Origin: Luteipulveratus mongoliensis
Lineage (GTDB): Bacteria; Actinomycetota; Actinomycetes; Actinomycetales; Dermatophilaceae
Direction of reading: 5' to 3'
Assembly (NCBI RefSeq): GCF_001190945.1
Contig: NZ_CP011112.1
Location: forward strand, 3,038,001 to 3,102,000
DNA length: 64,000 nucleotides
Both the position numbers and the translations under genes were made by a program. Below the pieces are notes generated by a model. That model was not told where the DNA came from, did no database searches, and was given only the letters and a program-made list of their open reading frames with translations. Shown piece after piece: positions 44,284 through 52,597 of the stretch (positions are counted from its first letter, which is position 1; every line of letters begins with the position of its first letter).

Positions 44284-45654
44284 TCAGTCCGTGGTCGGCG
44301 CGGAGGGCGTACGACGTCCGCGCCGACTGGTCTTGGCCTGGGCCTGCCCGACGAGCGCGACGGCGACACCGGTGGTGACCGGCACGCTCAGCACGAGCGC
44401 GACGGAGCCCACGAGCGTGCTCAGCACCTCGGCCGCGATGAGCTCGGACTGCAGGATGTCGAGCAGCGGGCGGTCGTAGACCGAGATGAGCAGCAGGGTG
44501 CCGAGGGAGGCGCCAGCCCAGGCGAACGCGATGGTGTAGACGGTGGAGGCGATGTGGTCGCGTCCGATCCGCATGGCCCGACGGAACAACGACCGCCGGT
44601 CGGTCTCACCCGCCTCGGCGAGCTCCCACACGGCCGACGCCTGGGTGATGGTGACGTCGTTCAGGACGCCCATTCCGGCAATGATCATGCCGCACACGAC
44701 GACAGCGGTCAGGCGCATGTCGGGAGCAGCCTGACCGAGCAGGTAGTCGTCGTCGGTCGCGGCGCCGGTCAGATGGGTCCAGCTCGTCGCACCCCAGCCG
44801 AGGAGGGCCGACAGACCGAGTCCGAAGACCGTCCCGAGCAAGGCTGTCGTGGTCCGCACGCTGAAGCCGTGCGTGCAGTAGAGGACGACGAACATGATGG
44901 CCAGACAGCCGACCAGGCCCACCAGCACAGGGTTTTCGCCACCCACCAGACCGGGAAAGACGAACCACGTCAGGATCGCCGCTCCGAAGCCCAGCCCGAC
45001 CAGAGCGAGCAGCCCACGCCACCGGGCGACACCGATCACTACGACCGCAAACAACGCGGCAATGAGCGCGAGGGGCAGGCCGCGCTCGAAGTCGGCGAAC
45101 TCGTACGTCACGGGCTGGCCGGGAATCACCGACCGCGCCAGCCGGACCTTCTGGCCCGCCTTGGGTGAGGTGCTGAGGACCACGTTGTCGACGGTCACCT
45201 GCTCGGCCTTGCCCTTCTCGGGGCCGCCGCGGATGTCGACGCTCAGCACGGCGCAGCGGTTCTCCGGCGAGGTGTCGCCGGACGCGCCGCTCGATGGCGA
45301 GCTGGCATCAGAAGGGGCGGGCGCGCCCTCCGAGTCACCGGCGCCCCCGCCGTCGCCTGCGCCGCCAGGACCGCCGCCGGCTTCCGAGCACGACATCGGC
45401 TTGACGAAGGTGATCGTCCCGGCAACCGTGGTGGTGCCGGCCGAGCTGACCTGAGTCACCGACTTCCGGACGTGGGAGGACAAGCTGTCCGGCCACAGCA
45501 GCACCAGACCGGCGATCGTGAGCAGCGCGACGGGCACCAGGATCGCGGCGAGCAGCCGCAGCGCCGTACGACGGGTGTCGCGCGCCTCCTGCAGATAGGC
45601 GCGGTTCCGGCGCAACGGCGGCTCGATGTCGCCGTGACTGTGGCCGTGCGTCAT
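44284..45654 (-). CDS. YibE/F family membrane protein
   Basis: 456-residue protein with an N-terminal His-rich start (THGHSHGD), one helix, an external domain containing a low-complexity Gly/Ser/Pro loop (about 91-130) and then about seven helices. GMIIAGMGVLNDVTITQASAVWEL is the YibE/F signature. Function of the family is not established; transport has been proposed. Its gene starts 15 nt after SURF1 ends, so the two are likely co-transcribed. Confidence 0.88.
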   Translation of the reverse strand: MTHGHSHGDIEPPLRRNRAYLQEARDTRRTALRLLAAILVPVALLTIAGLVLLWPDSLSSHVRKSVTQVSSAGTTTVAGTITFVKPMSCSEAGGGPGGAGDGGGAGDSEGAPAPSDASSPSSGASGDTSPENRCAVLSVDIRGGPEKGKAEQVTVDNVVLSTSPKAGQKVRLARSVIPGQPVTYEFADFERGLPLALIAALFAVVVIGVARWRGLLALVGLGFGAAILTWFVFPGLVGGENPVLVGLVGCLAIMFVVLYCTHGFSVRTTTALLGTVFGLGLSALLGWGATSWTHLTGAATDDDYLLGQAAPDMRLTAVVVCGMIIAGMGVLNDVTITQASAVWELAEAGETDRRSLFRRAMRIGRDHIASTVYTIAFAWAGASLGTLLLISVYDRPLLDILQSELIAAEVLSTLVGSVALVLSVPVTTGVAVALVGQAQAKTSRRGRRTPSAPTTD

Positions 45655-45669
45655 CGCGGATCCTTCGGG

Positions 45670-46467
45670 TCAGGCATCTTCCTCGTCCCAGATGCGGATC
45701 TTCTTCGGGCGAGCGGGTCGCGCCTCAGGATCCTGCTCTCGCGCCTCACGACGCGCCGAGAACAGCACAAAGATCGGTATGGCCAGCATGCCCACCCACC
45801 ACTGGATGGCGTAGCTCAGATTGATACCGGCCGCCGATCCCTGGTCGGGCTTCTCCAGCGCCTGCGGGCGGGTCGGGCTGGCGCCGGTCGGCAGCCGTTC
45901 GGACCGCATGCGGATGTACGCGTCGTAGAGCTGGGTGCCGGTCTGCCGCTCCACGTCGGCGACATTGATCGAGGACACCTGGCCCGGGATCGGCGCGCGA
46001 CCGAGCTCGGCCTCACCGGGACGCAGCCAGCCGACGACCGTGACCTGGCCGGCCGGCGTGGCCGGGAGCGGCGGTGGAGTGGCCGCGTTGGGACCGTTGG
46101 GTACCCAGCCGCGGTCGATCAGGACGCTGCCGCCGTCGAGGAGTCGAAGCGGCACCAGGACCTCGTAGCCGAAGGTGCCGTTGCTCGGACGGTTGCGCAC
46201 GAGGAGGCGGTGGGCGGCGTCGTACGTCCCCTCGAGCCGGACCTGCGTCCACTGCCGAGCGGGCGGGAACGGGGAGTGTGTCGTGGGCAGGATCCCGGAC
46301 AGGGCGACCGGTGGCGCGTCGTAGTTGTCGCCGATCTGCGTCTGCATCGCATGCTTGGACTCCCACCGGTGCCACTGCCACCGACCGAGCAGCAGGCAGG
46401 CGAGCGCGGCGATCATCGCGACCGCCAGCCAGGCCAGCCAGCGCCTGGTCAGCAAGACACGAAGCAC
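45670..46467 (-). CDS. SURF1 family cytochrome oxidase biogenesis protein
   Basis: 265-residue protein with two terminal membrane helices (WLAWLAVAMIAALACLLLGRWQ; QWWVGMLAIPIFVLFSARR) flanking an external domain, the SURF1 plan. Motifs GRWQWHRW, LVRNRP, LIDRGWVPNG and INLSYAIQWW are present. It helps assemble aa3 oxidase, fitting ctaA/ctaB in the window. GTG 46467 is preferred to ATG 46500 because TACGGT lies 6 nt upstream, and ATG 46500 would overlap the moaA start. Confidence 0.9.
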   Translation of the reverse strand: MLRVLLTRRWLAWLAVAMIAALACLLLGRWQWHRWESKHAMQTQIGDNYDAPPVALSGILPTTHSPFPPARQWTQVRLEGTYDAAHRLLVRNRPSNGTFGYEVLVPLRLLDGGSVLIDRGWVPNGPNAATPPPLPATPAGQVTVVGWLRPGEAELGRAPIPGQVSSINVADVERQTGTQLYDAYIRMRSERLPTGASPTRPQALEKPDQGSAAGINLSYAIQWWVGMLAIPIFVLFSARREAREQDPEARPARPKKIRIWDEEDA

Positions 46468-46473
46468 CCCGTG

Positions 46474-46479
46474 ACCGTA
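46474..46479 (-). promoter_or_regulatory. -10 box of the SURF1 gene (leaderless)
   Basis: TACGGT on the minus strand, then CACGGG (6 nt) and the GTG at 46467. Confidence 0.4.
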
Positions 46480-46486
46480 CCCGCCG

Positions 46487-46492
46487 TAGATT
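46487..46492 (+). promoter_or_regulatory. -10 box of moaA (leaderless)
   Basis: TAGATT, then GGAGCC (6 nt) and the ATG at 46499. The GGAG is only 2 nt from the ATG, too close to act as a ribosome-binding site. It faces the SURF1 box 7 bp away. Confidence 0.45.
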
Positions 46493-46498
46493 GGAGCC

Positions 46499-47512
46499 AT
46501 GCAGGACCTTCCGCTGCAACCAGGAGCGCTCCGCGACGGCTACGGCCGGGTGGCGCGAGACCTTCGTGTCTCGGTCACCGATCGCTGCAACCTGCGCTGC
46601 ACCTACTGCATGCCTGCGGAGGGGCTGCCGTGGATGGCCAAGCCGGAGATGCTGACCGACGACGAGATGGTGCGCCTGATCGGCATCTTCGTGGGGCTTG
46701 GCGTCAGTCAAATCCGGTTCACCGGCGGCGAGCCGTTGCTGCGCCGGTCGCTCGTCGATGTCGTACGCCGGGTGGCGGCCCTCGAGCCGCGGCCCAGTCT
46801 CGCCATCACCACCAACGGTATCGGGCTTGATCGGTTGGCCGCGCCGCTGGCGCAGGCCGGCCTGGACCGGGTCAATGTCTCGCTCGACACGGTCGATCCG
46901 CAGACGTTCAAGCGGCTGACGCTGCGGGACCGGTTCGCCGATGTGGAGGCGGGGCTGAAGGCTGCGGCGGACGCCGGCCTGACACCCGTCAAGGTCAACG
47001 CGGTGGCGATGCGAGACGTCAACGACACCGCGGTCGCCGACCTGCTGCAGTGGTGCCTCGACCGGGGCTACGAGCTGAGGTTCATCGAGCAGATGCCGCT
47101 GGACGCGCAGCACGCCTGGGAGCGCGAGCAGATGGTCACCGCTGCGGAGATCCGGGAGCGGCTGGGGGAGCGCTTCACTCTCACACCGCTGCCCGATAAC
47201 GACCGGGGCAGTGCGCCGGCCGAGCGATTCCTGATCGACGGCGGGCCGGCCACAGTGGGCGTGATCGCGAGCGTGTCTGCGCCGTTCTGCGGTGCGTGCG
47301 ACCGAACGCGGCTGACGGCCGACGGCCAGGTGCGCAACTGCCTGTTCGCACGGGGCGAGTCGGATCTGCGGGGGCTCCTGCGAGGTGGCGCGACAGACGA
47401 GCAGATCGCCGCGGCCATCACCGGTGAGATGGCGGCCAAGCTTGCGGGGCACGGCATCGACGACCCGTCGTTCGTGCAGCCGGACCGACCGATGTCGAGC
47501 ATCGGCGGCTGA
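46499..47512 (+). CDS. moaA: GTP 3',8-cyclase MoaA (molybdenum cofactor synthesis)
   Basis: Radical SAM enzyme of 337 residues for the first step of molybdopterin synthesis. The SAM-binding cluster motif is CNLRCTYC near 34-41; the second cluster uses FCGACDRTRL and NCLFARG. The C-terminus ends in Gly-Gly (SIGG), needed for catalysis in this family. RFTGGEPLLR and NGIGLDRLA are further motifs. No other moa gene lies in the window. Confidence 0.97.
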   Translation: MQDLPLQPGALRDGYGRVARDLRVSVTDRCNLRCTYCMPAEGLPWMAKPEMLTDDEMVRLIGIFVGLGVSQIRFTGGEPLLRRSLVDVVRRVAALEPRPSLAITTNGIGLDRLAAPLAQAGLDRVNVSLDTVDPQTFKRLTLRDRFADVEAGLKAAADAGLTPVKVNAVAMRDVNDTAVADLLQWCLDRGYELRFIEQMPLDAQHAWEREQMVTAAEIRERLGERFTLTPLPDNDRGSAPAERFLIDGGPATVGVIASVSAPFCGACDRTRLTADGQVRNCLFARGESDLRGLLRGGATDEQIAAAITGEMAAKLAGHGIDDPSFVQPDRPMSSIGG

Positions 47513-47521
47513 GCCCTCCAG

Positions 47522-48214
47522 CTAGGTCGTGGCGTCCAACAGGATCTTGGCTAGTTCGAGAGGTTCGGAGAGCATCGGCCAGTGGCCGGCATTCAGGTTG
47601 ACGATCTGCCAGGTATCGCTGGTCGCGAGCCTGGCCACGTCATCTGTCGGCTTCGGCCCATCGATCAGACACTTGACGTATGTCACTGGCAGGTCACTCA
47701 GCGGCCCAGACAGCGTCGCCGGCTCGGTCAGTGTGGCGCCAGGGTGTGGGGTGGAGCCGGTGACGATCCGATCGATCTGTGGGGCAGTGAGTCCCTGGCC
47801 GGCGTAGTCACCAGCCTTGAGCGGCGGCCACAAGCCGTCGTTGTCGGCAAGCGCGGCCTGGAGCATTTCCTGCCCTCGTGGTGACCAACCTGACGCGAAC
47901 GACTGTCCGTCAGTCGGAACGTTGGCATCCACGAGTATCACGCGGCGCAACCGGTCGCCGAGACGCCCGGCGGCTTGGCAAACTGGGATACCCGCGTAGC
48001 TGTGACCGACCAGGACCACGTCCCGGAGCGGCAGTGCCACGTCAAGGACGTCTTGGACGTGCGCCGGTTGACCAGCCTGCTCACCGCTCCGTTCGGCCAG
48101 ACCTGACAGAGTCACCGGATGCGCCCCGTGACCGGCAGCTCGCAGCTCGGGAACCACGTCTACCCACGCCCATCCTCCAAGCCATGCTCCGGGCACCAGT
48201 ACAAACTCAGCCAT
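47522..48214 (-). CDS. Alpha/beta hydrolase, substrate unknown
   Basis: 230-residue single-domain hydrolase. It has VLVPGAWLGGWAW (oxyanion region), the nucleophile Ser72 in GHSYAG and a C-terminal His in AGHWPMLSEP; the Asp is probably in the segment near TYVKCLIDGPKP. It resembles the EstC/hydroxynitrile-lyase-like esterase group. It is 9 nt from the convergent moaA stop. A leaderless start is likely. Confidence 0.88.
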   Translation of the reverse strand: MAEFVLVPGAWLGGWAWVDVVPELRAAGHGAHPVTLSGLAERSGEQAGQPAHVQDVLDVALPLRDVVLVGHSYAGIPVCQAAGRLGDRLRRVILVDANVPTDGQSFASGWSPRGQEMLQAALADNDGLWPPLKAGDYAGQGLTAPQIDRIVTGSTPHPGATLTEPATLSGPLSDLPVTYVKCLIDGPKPTDDVARLATSDTWQIVNLNAGHWPMLSEPLELAKILLDATT

Positions 48215-48220
48215 GCCGGG

Positions 48221-48226
48221 AGGCTA
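48221..48226 (-). promoter_or_regulatory. -10 box of the alpha/beta hydrolase gene (leaderless)
   Basis: TAGCCT on the minus strand, then CCCGGC (6 nt) and the ATG at 48214. Confidence 0.4.
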
Positions 48227-48332
48227 GCGTCGCGGTCCGACAGACTCCTCGGGCGAGTGCGTACGACGTAGTTCCGTGCGCCACCGAGCCAGGCCCCGGT
48301 CGCGCACTGAACCCATCAGAGAAGAGTGACGG

Positions 48333-49508
48333 TTGCTGACGCAGGATGAGGCGCGCGCCCTGGCCGTGCGGGCCCAGGGATTCGGGCTGGTCTACCACGA
48401 GCCAGTCGACGTACTGCGCCGACTGGGCGCGATCCAGCTCGACTCGGTCAATGCCGTGGCGCGCAGCCACGAGCTCACGATCTTCTCCAGGTTCGGCCAG
48501 TACGACGTCACGGCACTTCTCGACCGGATCTATGCCGACCGGTGTGGCTTCGAGTACTGGGGGCATTCAGCGAGCTGGATCGACATCGCTGACATCGCCC
48601 TGTTCCAGCACCGGATGGCCCGGATGAGGGCCCTGGGCCGTGGGGCGACCACCGTCAACAAGCAGGTACGTGACGAGCATGCCGACCTCTATGCCGAGGT
48701 GCTCGACCGGATCGACGCGGAGGGCCCGCTGACCGCGTCCGACTTTGCCGGGGTCCGCCCCGACGGCGGCTGGTTCAACCACAAGCCGGTCAAGCGAGTG
48801 CTCGAAGACCTGTACGACCAGGGTGTCCTGATGTGTGCGGGCCGTGGCAAGGGCTTCACCCGACGGTATGACCGCGCCTCTCAGGTGCTCGGCACGGCAG
48901 CGCCGGATGACCCTGGCAGCGACGAGGCGGCATACCGGCTCGTGGTGCGGGCAACGGCCCGGCTCGGAGTAGCCACGGCGAAGGAGGTTGCGGACTACTA
49001 CCGGTTGCAGCGCTGGAAAGCGCCGTGGCGAGACGCGCTCACCGCAGCTGTCACAGACGGTCAGGTCGCAGAGACCCAGGTGGCAGGCTGGTGCGGCACT
49101 GCGTACGCGGACCCGGCGGCGCTGGACGGTCCGCTCACTCCACCGGAGCACCGTCCTGCCTTCCTGTCGCCGTTGGACAACCTGCTCTGGGATCGGCCCA
49201 GAGTAAAACGAGTGTTCGGTTTCGAACATACTTTTGAGATCTACAAGAAGCCGGAACGGCGACGGTACGGCTACTACGTCCTACCGCTGCTAGCCGCTGG
49301 AGAACTGGGCGGCCGGGCCGACCTCAGGTACGACCGGCATGCCAGCGTCCTCCTGGTGCAGGGACTGTGGTTGGAAGGTGCGACCGCCGATGCCGTCGGT
49401 AGTGCGCTCCGCTGCATCGCCGACCATCTCGGCGCTGACGACATCTCCCTCACAGCTCCCGCAGGATCTGTCGAAGCCGACGTGATCAGGCGCGCTCGTA
49501 GCAACTAG
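48333..49508 (+). CDS. YcaQ/AlkX-type winged-helix DNA glycosylase
   Basis: 391-residue protein of the HTH_42 family, with three tandem winged-helix-like domains. Homologues are DNA glycosylases that remove bulky or interstrand-crosslink adducts; the catalytic QxD motif of the YcaQ/AlkX branch is visible as Gln35-Leu36-Asp37 (AIQLDSVN), unlike the QxQ of antibiotic self-resistance AlkZ. FSRFGQYD, FEYWGHSASW and FLSPLDNLLWDR are further motifs. The TTG start follows AGAAGAG by 6 nt. Confidence 0.87.
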   Translation: MLTQDEARALAVRAQGFGLVYHEPVDVLRRLGAIQLDSVNAVARSHELTIFSRFGQYDVTALLDRIYADRCGFEYWGHSASWIDIADIALFQHRMARMRALGRGATTVNKQVRDEHADLYAEVLDRIDAEGPLTASDFAGVRPDGGWFNHKPVKRVLEDLYDQGVLMCAGRGKGFTRRYDRASQVLGTAAPDDPGSDEAAYRLVVRATARLGVATAKEVADYYRLQRWKAPWRDALTAAVTDGQVAETQVAGWCGTAYADPAALDGPLTPPEHRPAFLSPLDNLLWDRPRVKRVFGFEHTFEIYKKPERRRYGYYVLPLLAAGELGGRADLRYDRHASVLLVQGLWLEGATADAVGSALRCIADHLGADDISLTAPAGSVEADVIRRARSN

Positions 49509-49526
49509 TCGGATGGTCGGCAACGT

Positions 49527-50367
49527 TCACAGCTCCATGAGGTCGCGACCGACCACGACGTCGCCCGCGAACGTCGCACCGGAGCGGACCTGCTCCAGCC
49601 AGTAGCCGTCAGGGAGGTCGGGCTGGCTGGGGACCAGATGGGACAGCACGAGCGTACGGACCCCGGCGGCCGAGGCGATCGCCGCGACGTCGGTGGCGCT
49701 GGTGTGTGACGCGATCAGGTGCTCACGCAGCCGGTGTCCGTTGGTGTGCTGCTCCAGCGTGGCGATGGAGGGCACGTCGAGAACCTCGTGAACCAGGATG
49801 TCGGCGCCGCGTGCAAGAGCGACGAGGCTGTCGCACGGCGCGGTGTCGCCGGAGATCACGTACGACCGGTCGTCCGCGTCGATGCGGTAGGCATACGCGT
49901 CCATCGGCGGATGGTCGACGCGAGCGCAGGTAATGCGAACCCGGTCGTCCTCGAAAACCGTTCCAGCGGAGGCGATCTCGCGTACGTCGAGGAGGTCCTC
50001 GAAGGGGGGACGGCCCTCATCGACAACGCGCGTCTCGACGTCGACGCGGGCGACCTCGACGTATGCGTCCATCATCCGACGCAGCGGCGGCGGTCCGATC
50101 ACTGCAACCGGGGTGCTCAGGTCGGCGCACCACGCGAGGTGCACGACGGCGCCGACATCAATGTTGTGATCGCTGTGGTGGTGCGTCACGCAGACCGCCG
50201 TCAGGGATCGTGGCGGCAGACCGGCTCGGGCCAGCTGACGGGCCACGCCGCTTCCCGCATCGATGAGGTACGTCCGGTCGCACCACGACGGCCTGCGCCG
50301 GGGCCGCTCGGCCGGCCTTCGGGGTAGGCCCGCCGGCCGTACCCAGCAGAACCAAGCGGCTTCTCAT
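49527..50367 (-). pseudogene. MBL-fold metallohydrolase with a frameshift near its N-terminus
   Basis: Two frames together make one metallo-beta-lactamase-fold protein. The ATG at 50367 gives MRSRLVLLGTAGGPTPKAG up to AQAVVV; the expected continuation DRTYLIDAGSGVARQLARAGL is in the next frame. The join is around 50278-50287, where one extra base (the G at 50280) would account for the shift; without it the gene is 840 nt, 279 residues. The downstream part keeps THHHSDHNID (metal ligands), SGDTAP and LSHLVPSQPD. The ATG overlaps the stop of the small upstream gene. A sequencing error, a recent mutation or expression of the short frame from the GTG at 50246 are all possible. Confidence 0.75.
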
Positions 50368-50582
50368 GTCGTGTCGGCGTCGAGCTCGGTCACGGGGACG
50401 ACGTCGCGCAGGAAGCCACGGATCGACAAGAACTCGCTCAGCGAGTCTCGGTGCTCCTCACACGCGAGCCAGACCTTGCGACGCTCAGGGGTGTGCAGCT
50501 TGGGGTTGTTCCAGCGGATGCCGTAGGCGGCCGTGGCCCGGCAGCCCTTGGCACTGCAGACCAGAGATGCGGGTGTGCTCAC
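50364..50582 (-). CDS. Small conserved actinobacterial protein with paired cysteines
   Basis: 72-residue protein: LVCSAKGCRATAAYGIRWNNPKLH, then RRKVWLACEEHRDSLSEFLSIRGFLRDVVPV. The CxxxxC and CxxH pairs look like a small zinc site. I recognise the pattern from many actinobacteria, where it is often labelled acetone carboxylase without support; function unknown. The GTG start overlaps the DUF3099 stop and its stop overlaps the MBL start, so the three genes are translationally coupled. Confidence 0.72.
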   Translation of the reverse strand: MSTPASLVCSAKGCRATAAYGIRWNNPKLHTPERRKVWLACEEHRDSLSEFLSIRGFLRDVVPVTELDADTT

Positions 50583-50914
50583 GACGGAGCGTGCCCGGCC
50601 TGCCCGGTCGGTCCGGTCGGTCCGCGGTCGATCTGGTGCGGCGGGTCGTCCGGTGTGACCGAGCCCAGCACATCGATCCGGCGATGCTGGGTGGCGTTGG
50701 CGGCGACGACCGCCACGTAAGGGAGCACGACGGCGAGCGCGACACAGATCCAGCGCAGCGGGCCGGTGAAGACGACGGCCAGGATGAAGCACAGCGTGCG
50801 GATGCCCATCGAGATCAGGTAGTTGCGCACCCGCTTGCGATGGTCCTCCTGCGGGTTGACCGGCAGCATCGTCGCCGAGGGGACGACGTCCGGCTGCTGG
50901 CCACGCTTGCTCAT
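50579..50914 (-). CDS. DUF3099 membrane protein
   Basis: 111-residue protein with two adjacent hydrophobic helices (YLISMGIRTLCFILAVVF and RWICVALAVVLPYVAVVAANA), the DUF3099 pattern, and a Pro/Gly-rich tail. Function unknown. The ATG at 50914 is chosen by the TACGGT box 7 nt upstream; an upstream in-frame extension to 51127 crosses the fabG promoter region. Confidence 0.85.
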   Translation of the reverse strand: MSKRGQQPDVVPSATMLPVNPQEDHRKRVRNYLISMGIRTLCFILAVVFTGPLRWICVALAVVLPYVAVVAANATQHRRIDVLGSVTPDDPPHQIDRGPTGPTGQAGHAPS

Positions 50915-50921
50915 ACGTCCC

Positions 50922-50927
50922 ACCGTA
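50922..50927 (-). promoter_or_regulatory. -10 box of the DUF3099 operon (leaderless)
   Basis: TACGGT on the minus strand ends 7 nt before the ATG at 50914. Confidence 0.4.
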
Positions 50928-50968
50928 CGCCGCGGGCCTGGGAGGCCCGGCAGGCTACCCCGGGGTAG

Positions 50969-51751
<783 letters not shown>

Positions 51752-51794
51752 CCTCCTGAACCACAGCGACTTCGACGGACAAGGACAGACACAC

Positions 51795-52556
51795 ATGGGA
51801 CTGCTGGACGGCAAGAAGATTCTGGTGACCGGAGTCCTGATGGACTCCTCGATCGCCTTCCACGTGGCGCGGCTGGCGCAGCAGGAGGGCGCCGAGATCG
51901 TGCTGACGTCGTTCGGGCGCACCATGAAGATCACCCAGACGATCGCCAAGCGGCTGCCTCAGACGCCGCCCGTGCTTGAGCTCGACGTCACCGACAAGGA
52001 GCACCTGGACTCCCTCAGCGAGCGGCTGGGGGAGCACGTCGATCGCCTTGATGGAGTGCTGCACTCGATCGGCAACGCTCCGCAGGGCGCGTTCAACTTC
52101 ATGGAGGCGAGCTGGGAGGAGGTCGCGCCGGCGATCCACACCTCGGCGTACTCCCTCAAGGCGTTGTCCGTCGCGGCGCTGCCGCTCATGCACAGCGGAT
52201 CATCGGTCGTGGGCCTGACCTTCGACGCCAAGTTCGCCTGGCCGGTCTACGACTGGATGGGTGTCGCCAAGGCGGCCTTCGAGTCGACCAGCCGCTACCT
52301 TGCCCGTGACTTGGGACCGAAGGGCATCCGATGCAACCTGGTCTCGGCCGGCCCCGTTCGGACCACCGCGGCCAAGTCGATCCCGGGCTTCGAGGCCTTC
52401 GAGACCATCTGGGGTGAGCGTGCGCCGCTGGGCTGGGACATCCGCGACCCCGAGCCGGCAGCACGGGCCTGCGTGGCGCTCCTGTCCGACTGGTTCCCTG
52501 CCACGACCGGCGAGGTCGTGCACGTCGACGGAGGCGTCCACGCCATCGGCCAGTAA
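51795..52556 (+). CDS. fabI: Enoyl-[acyl-carrier-protein] reductase (FabI/InhA type)
   Basis: 253-residue NADH-dependent reductase that completes each elongation cycle. Features: GLLDGKKILVTGVLMDSSIAF, HSIGNAP, and the catalytic YDWMGVAKAAFES (Tyr-x6-Lys). DFDAK-type LTFDAKFAWPVYDWM is typical of InhA-like enzymes, the class that isoniazid and triclosan target. It is probably co-transcribed with fabG. Confidence 0.95.
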   Translation: MGLLDGKKILVTGVLMDSSIAFHVARLAQQEGAEIVLTSFGRTMKITQTIAKRLPQTPPVLELDVTDKEHLDSLSERLGEHVDRLDGVLHSIGNAPQGAFNFMEASWEEVAPAIHTSAYSLKALSVAALPLMHSGSSVVGLTFDAKFAWPVYDWMGVAKAAFESTSRYLARDLGPKGIRCNLVSAGPVRTTAAKSIPGFEAFETIWGERAPLGWDIRDPEPAARACVALLSDWFPATTGEVVHVDGGVHAIGQ

Positions 52557-52584
52557 GCAGCGGTGATGGGCCGGTTGACCTCGT

Positions 52585-52590
52585 TAGGCT
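52585..52590 (+). promoter_or_regulatory. -10 box of the Mur-ligase/TPR gene (leaderless)
   Basis: TAGGCT ends 7 nt before the ATG at 52598, with no Shine-Dalgarno. Confidence 0.4.
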
Positions 52591-52597
52591 CCCGTCC

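Noticed and set aside
46468-46500. ATG at 46500 as the SURF1 start
   Set aside because: It would overlap the moaA start codon and add 11 residues before the usual N-terminus; the GTG at 46467 has a -10 box 6 nt upstream.
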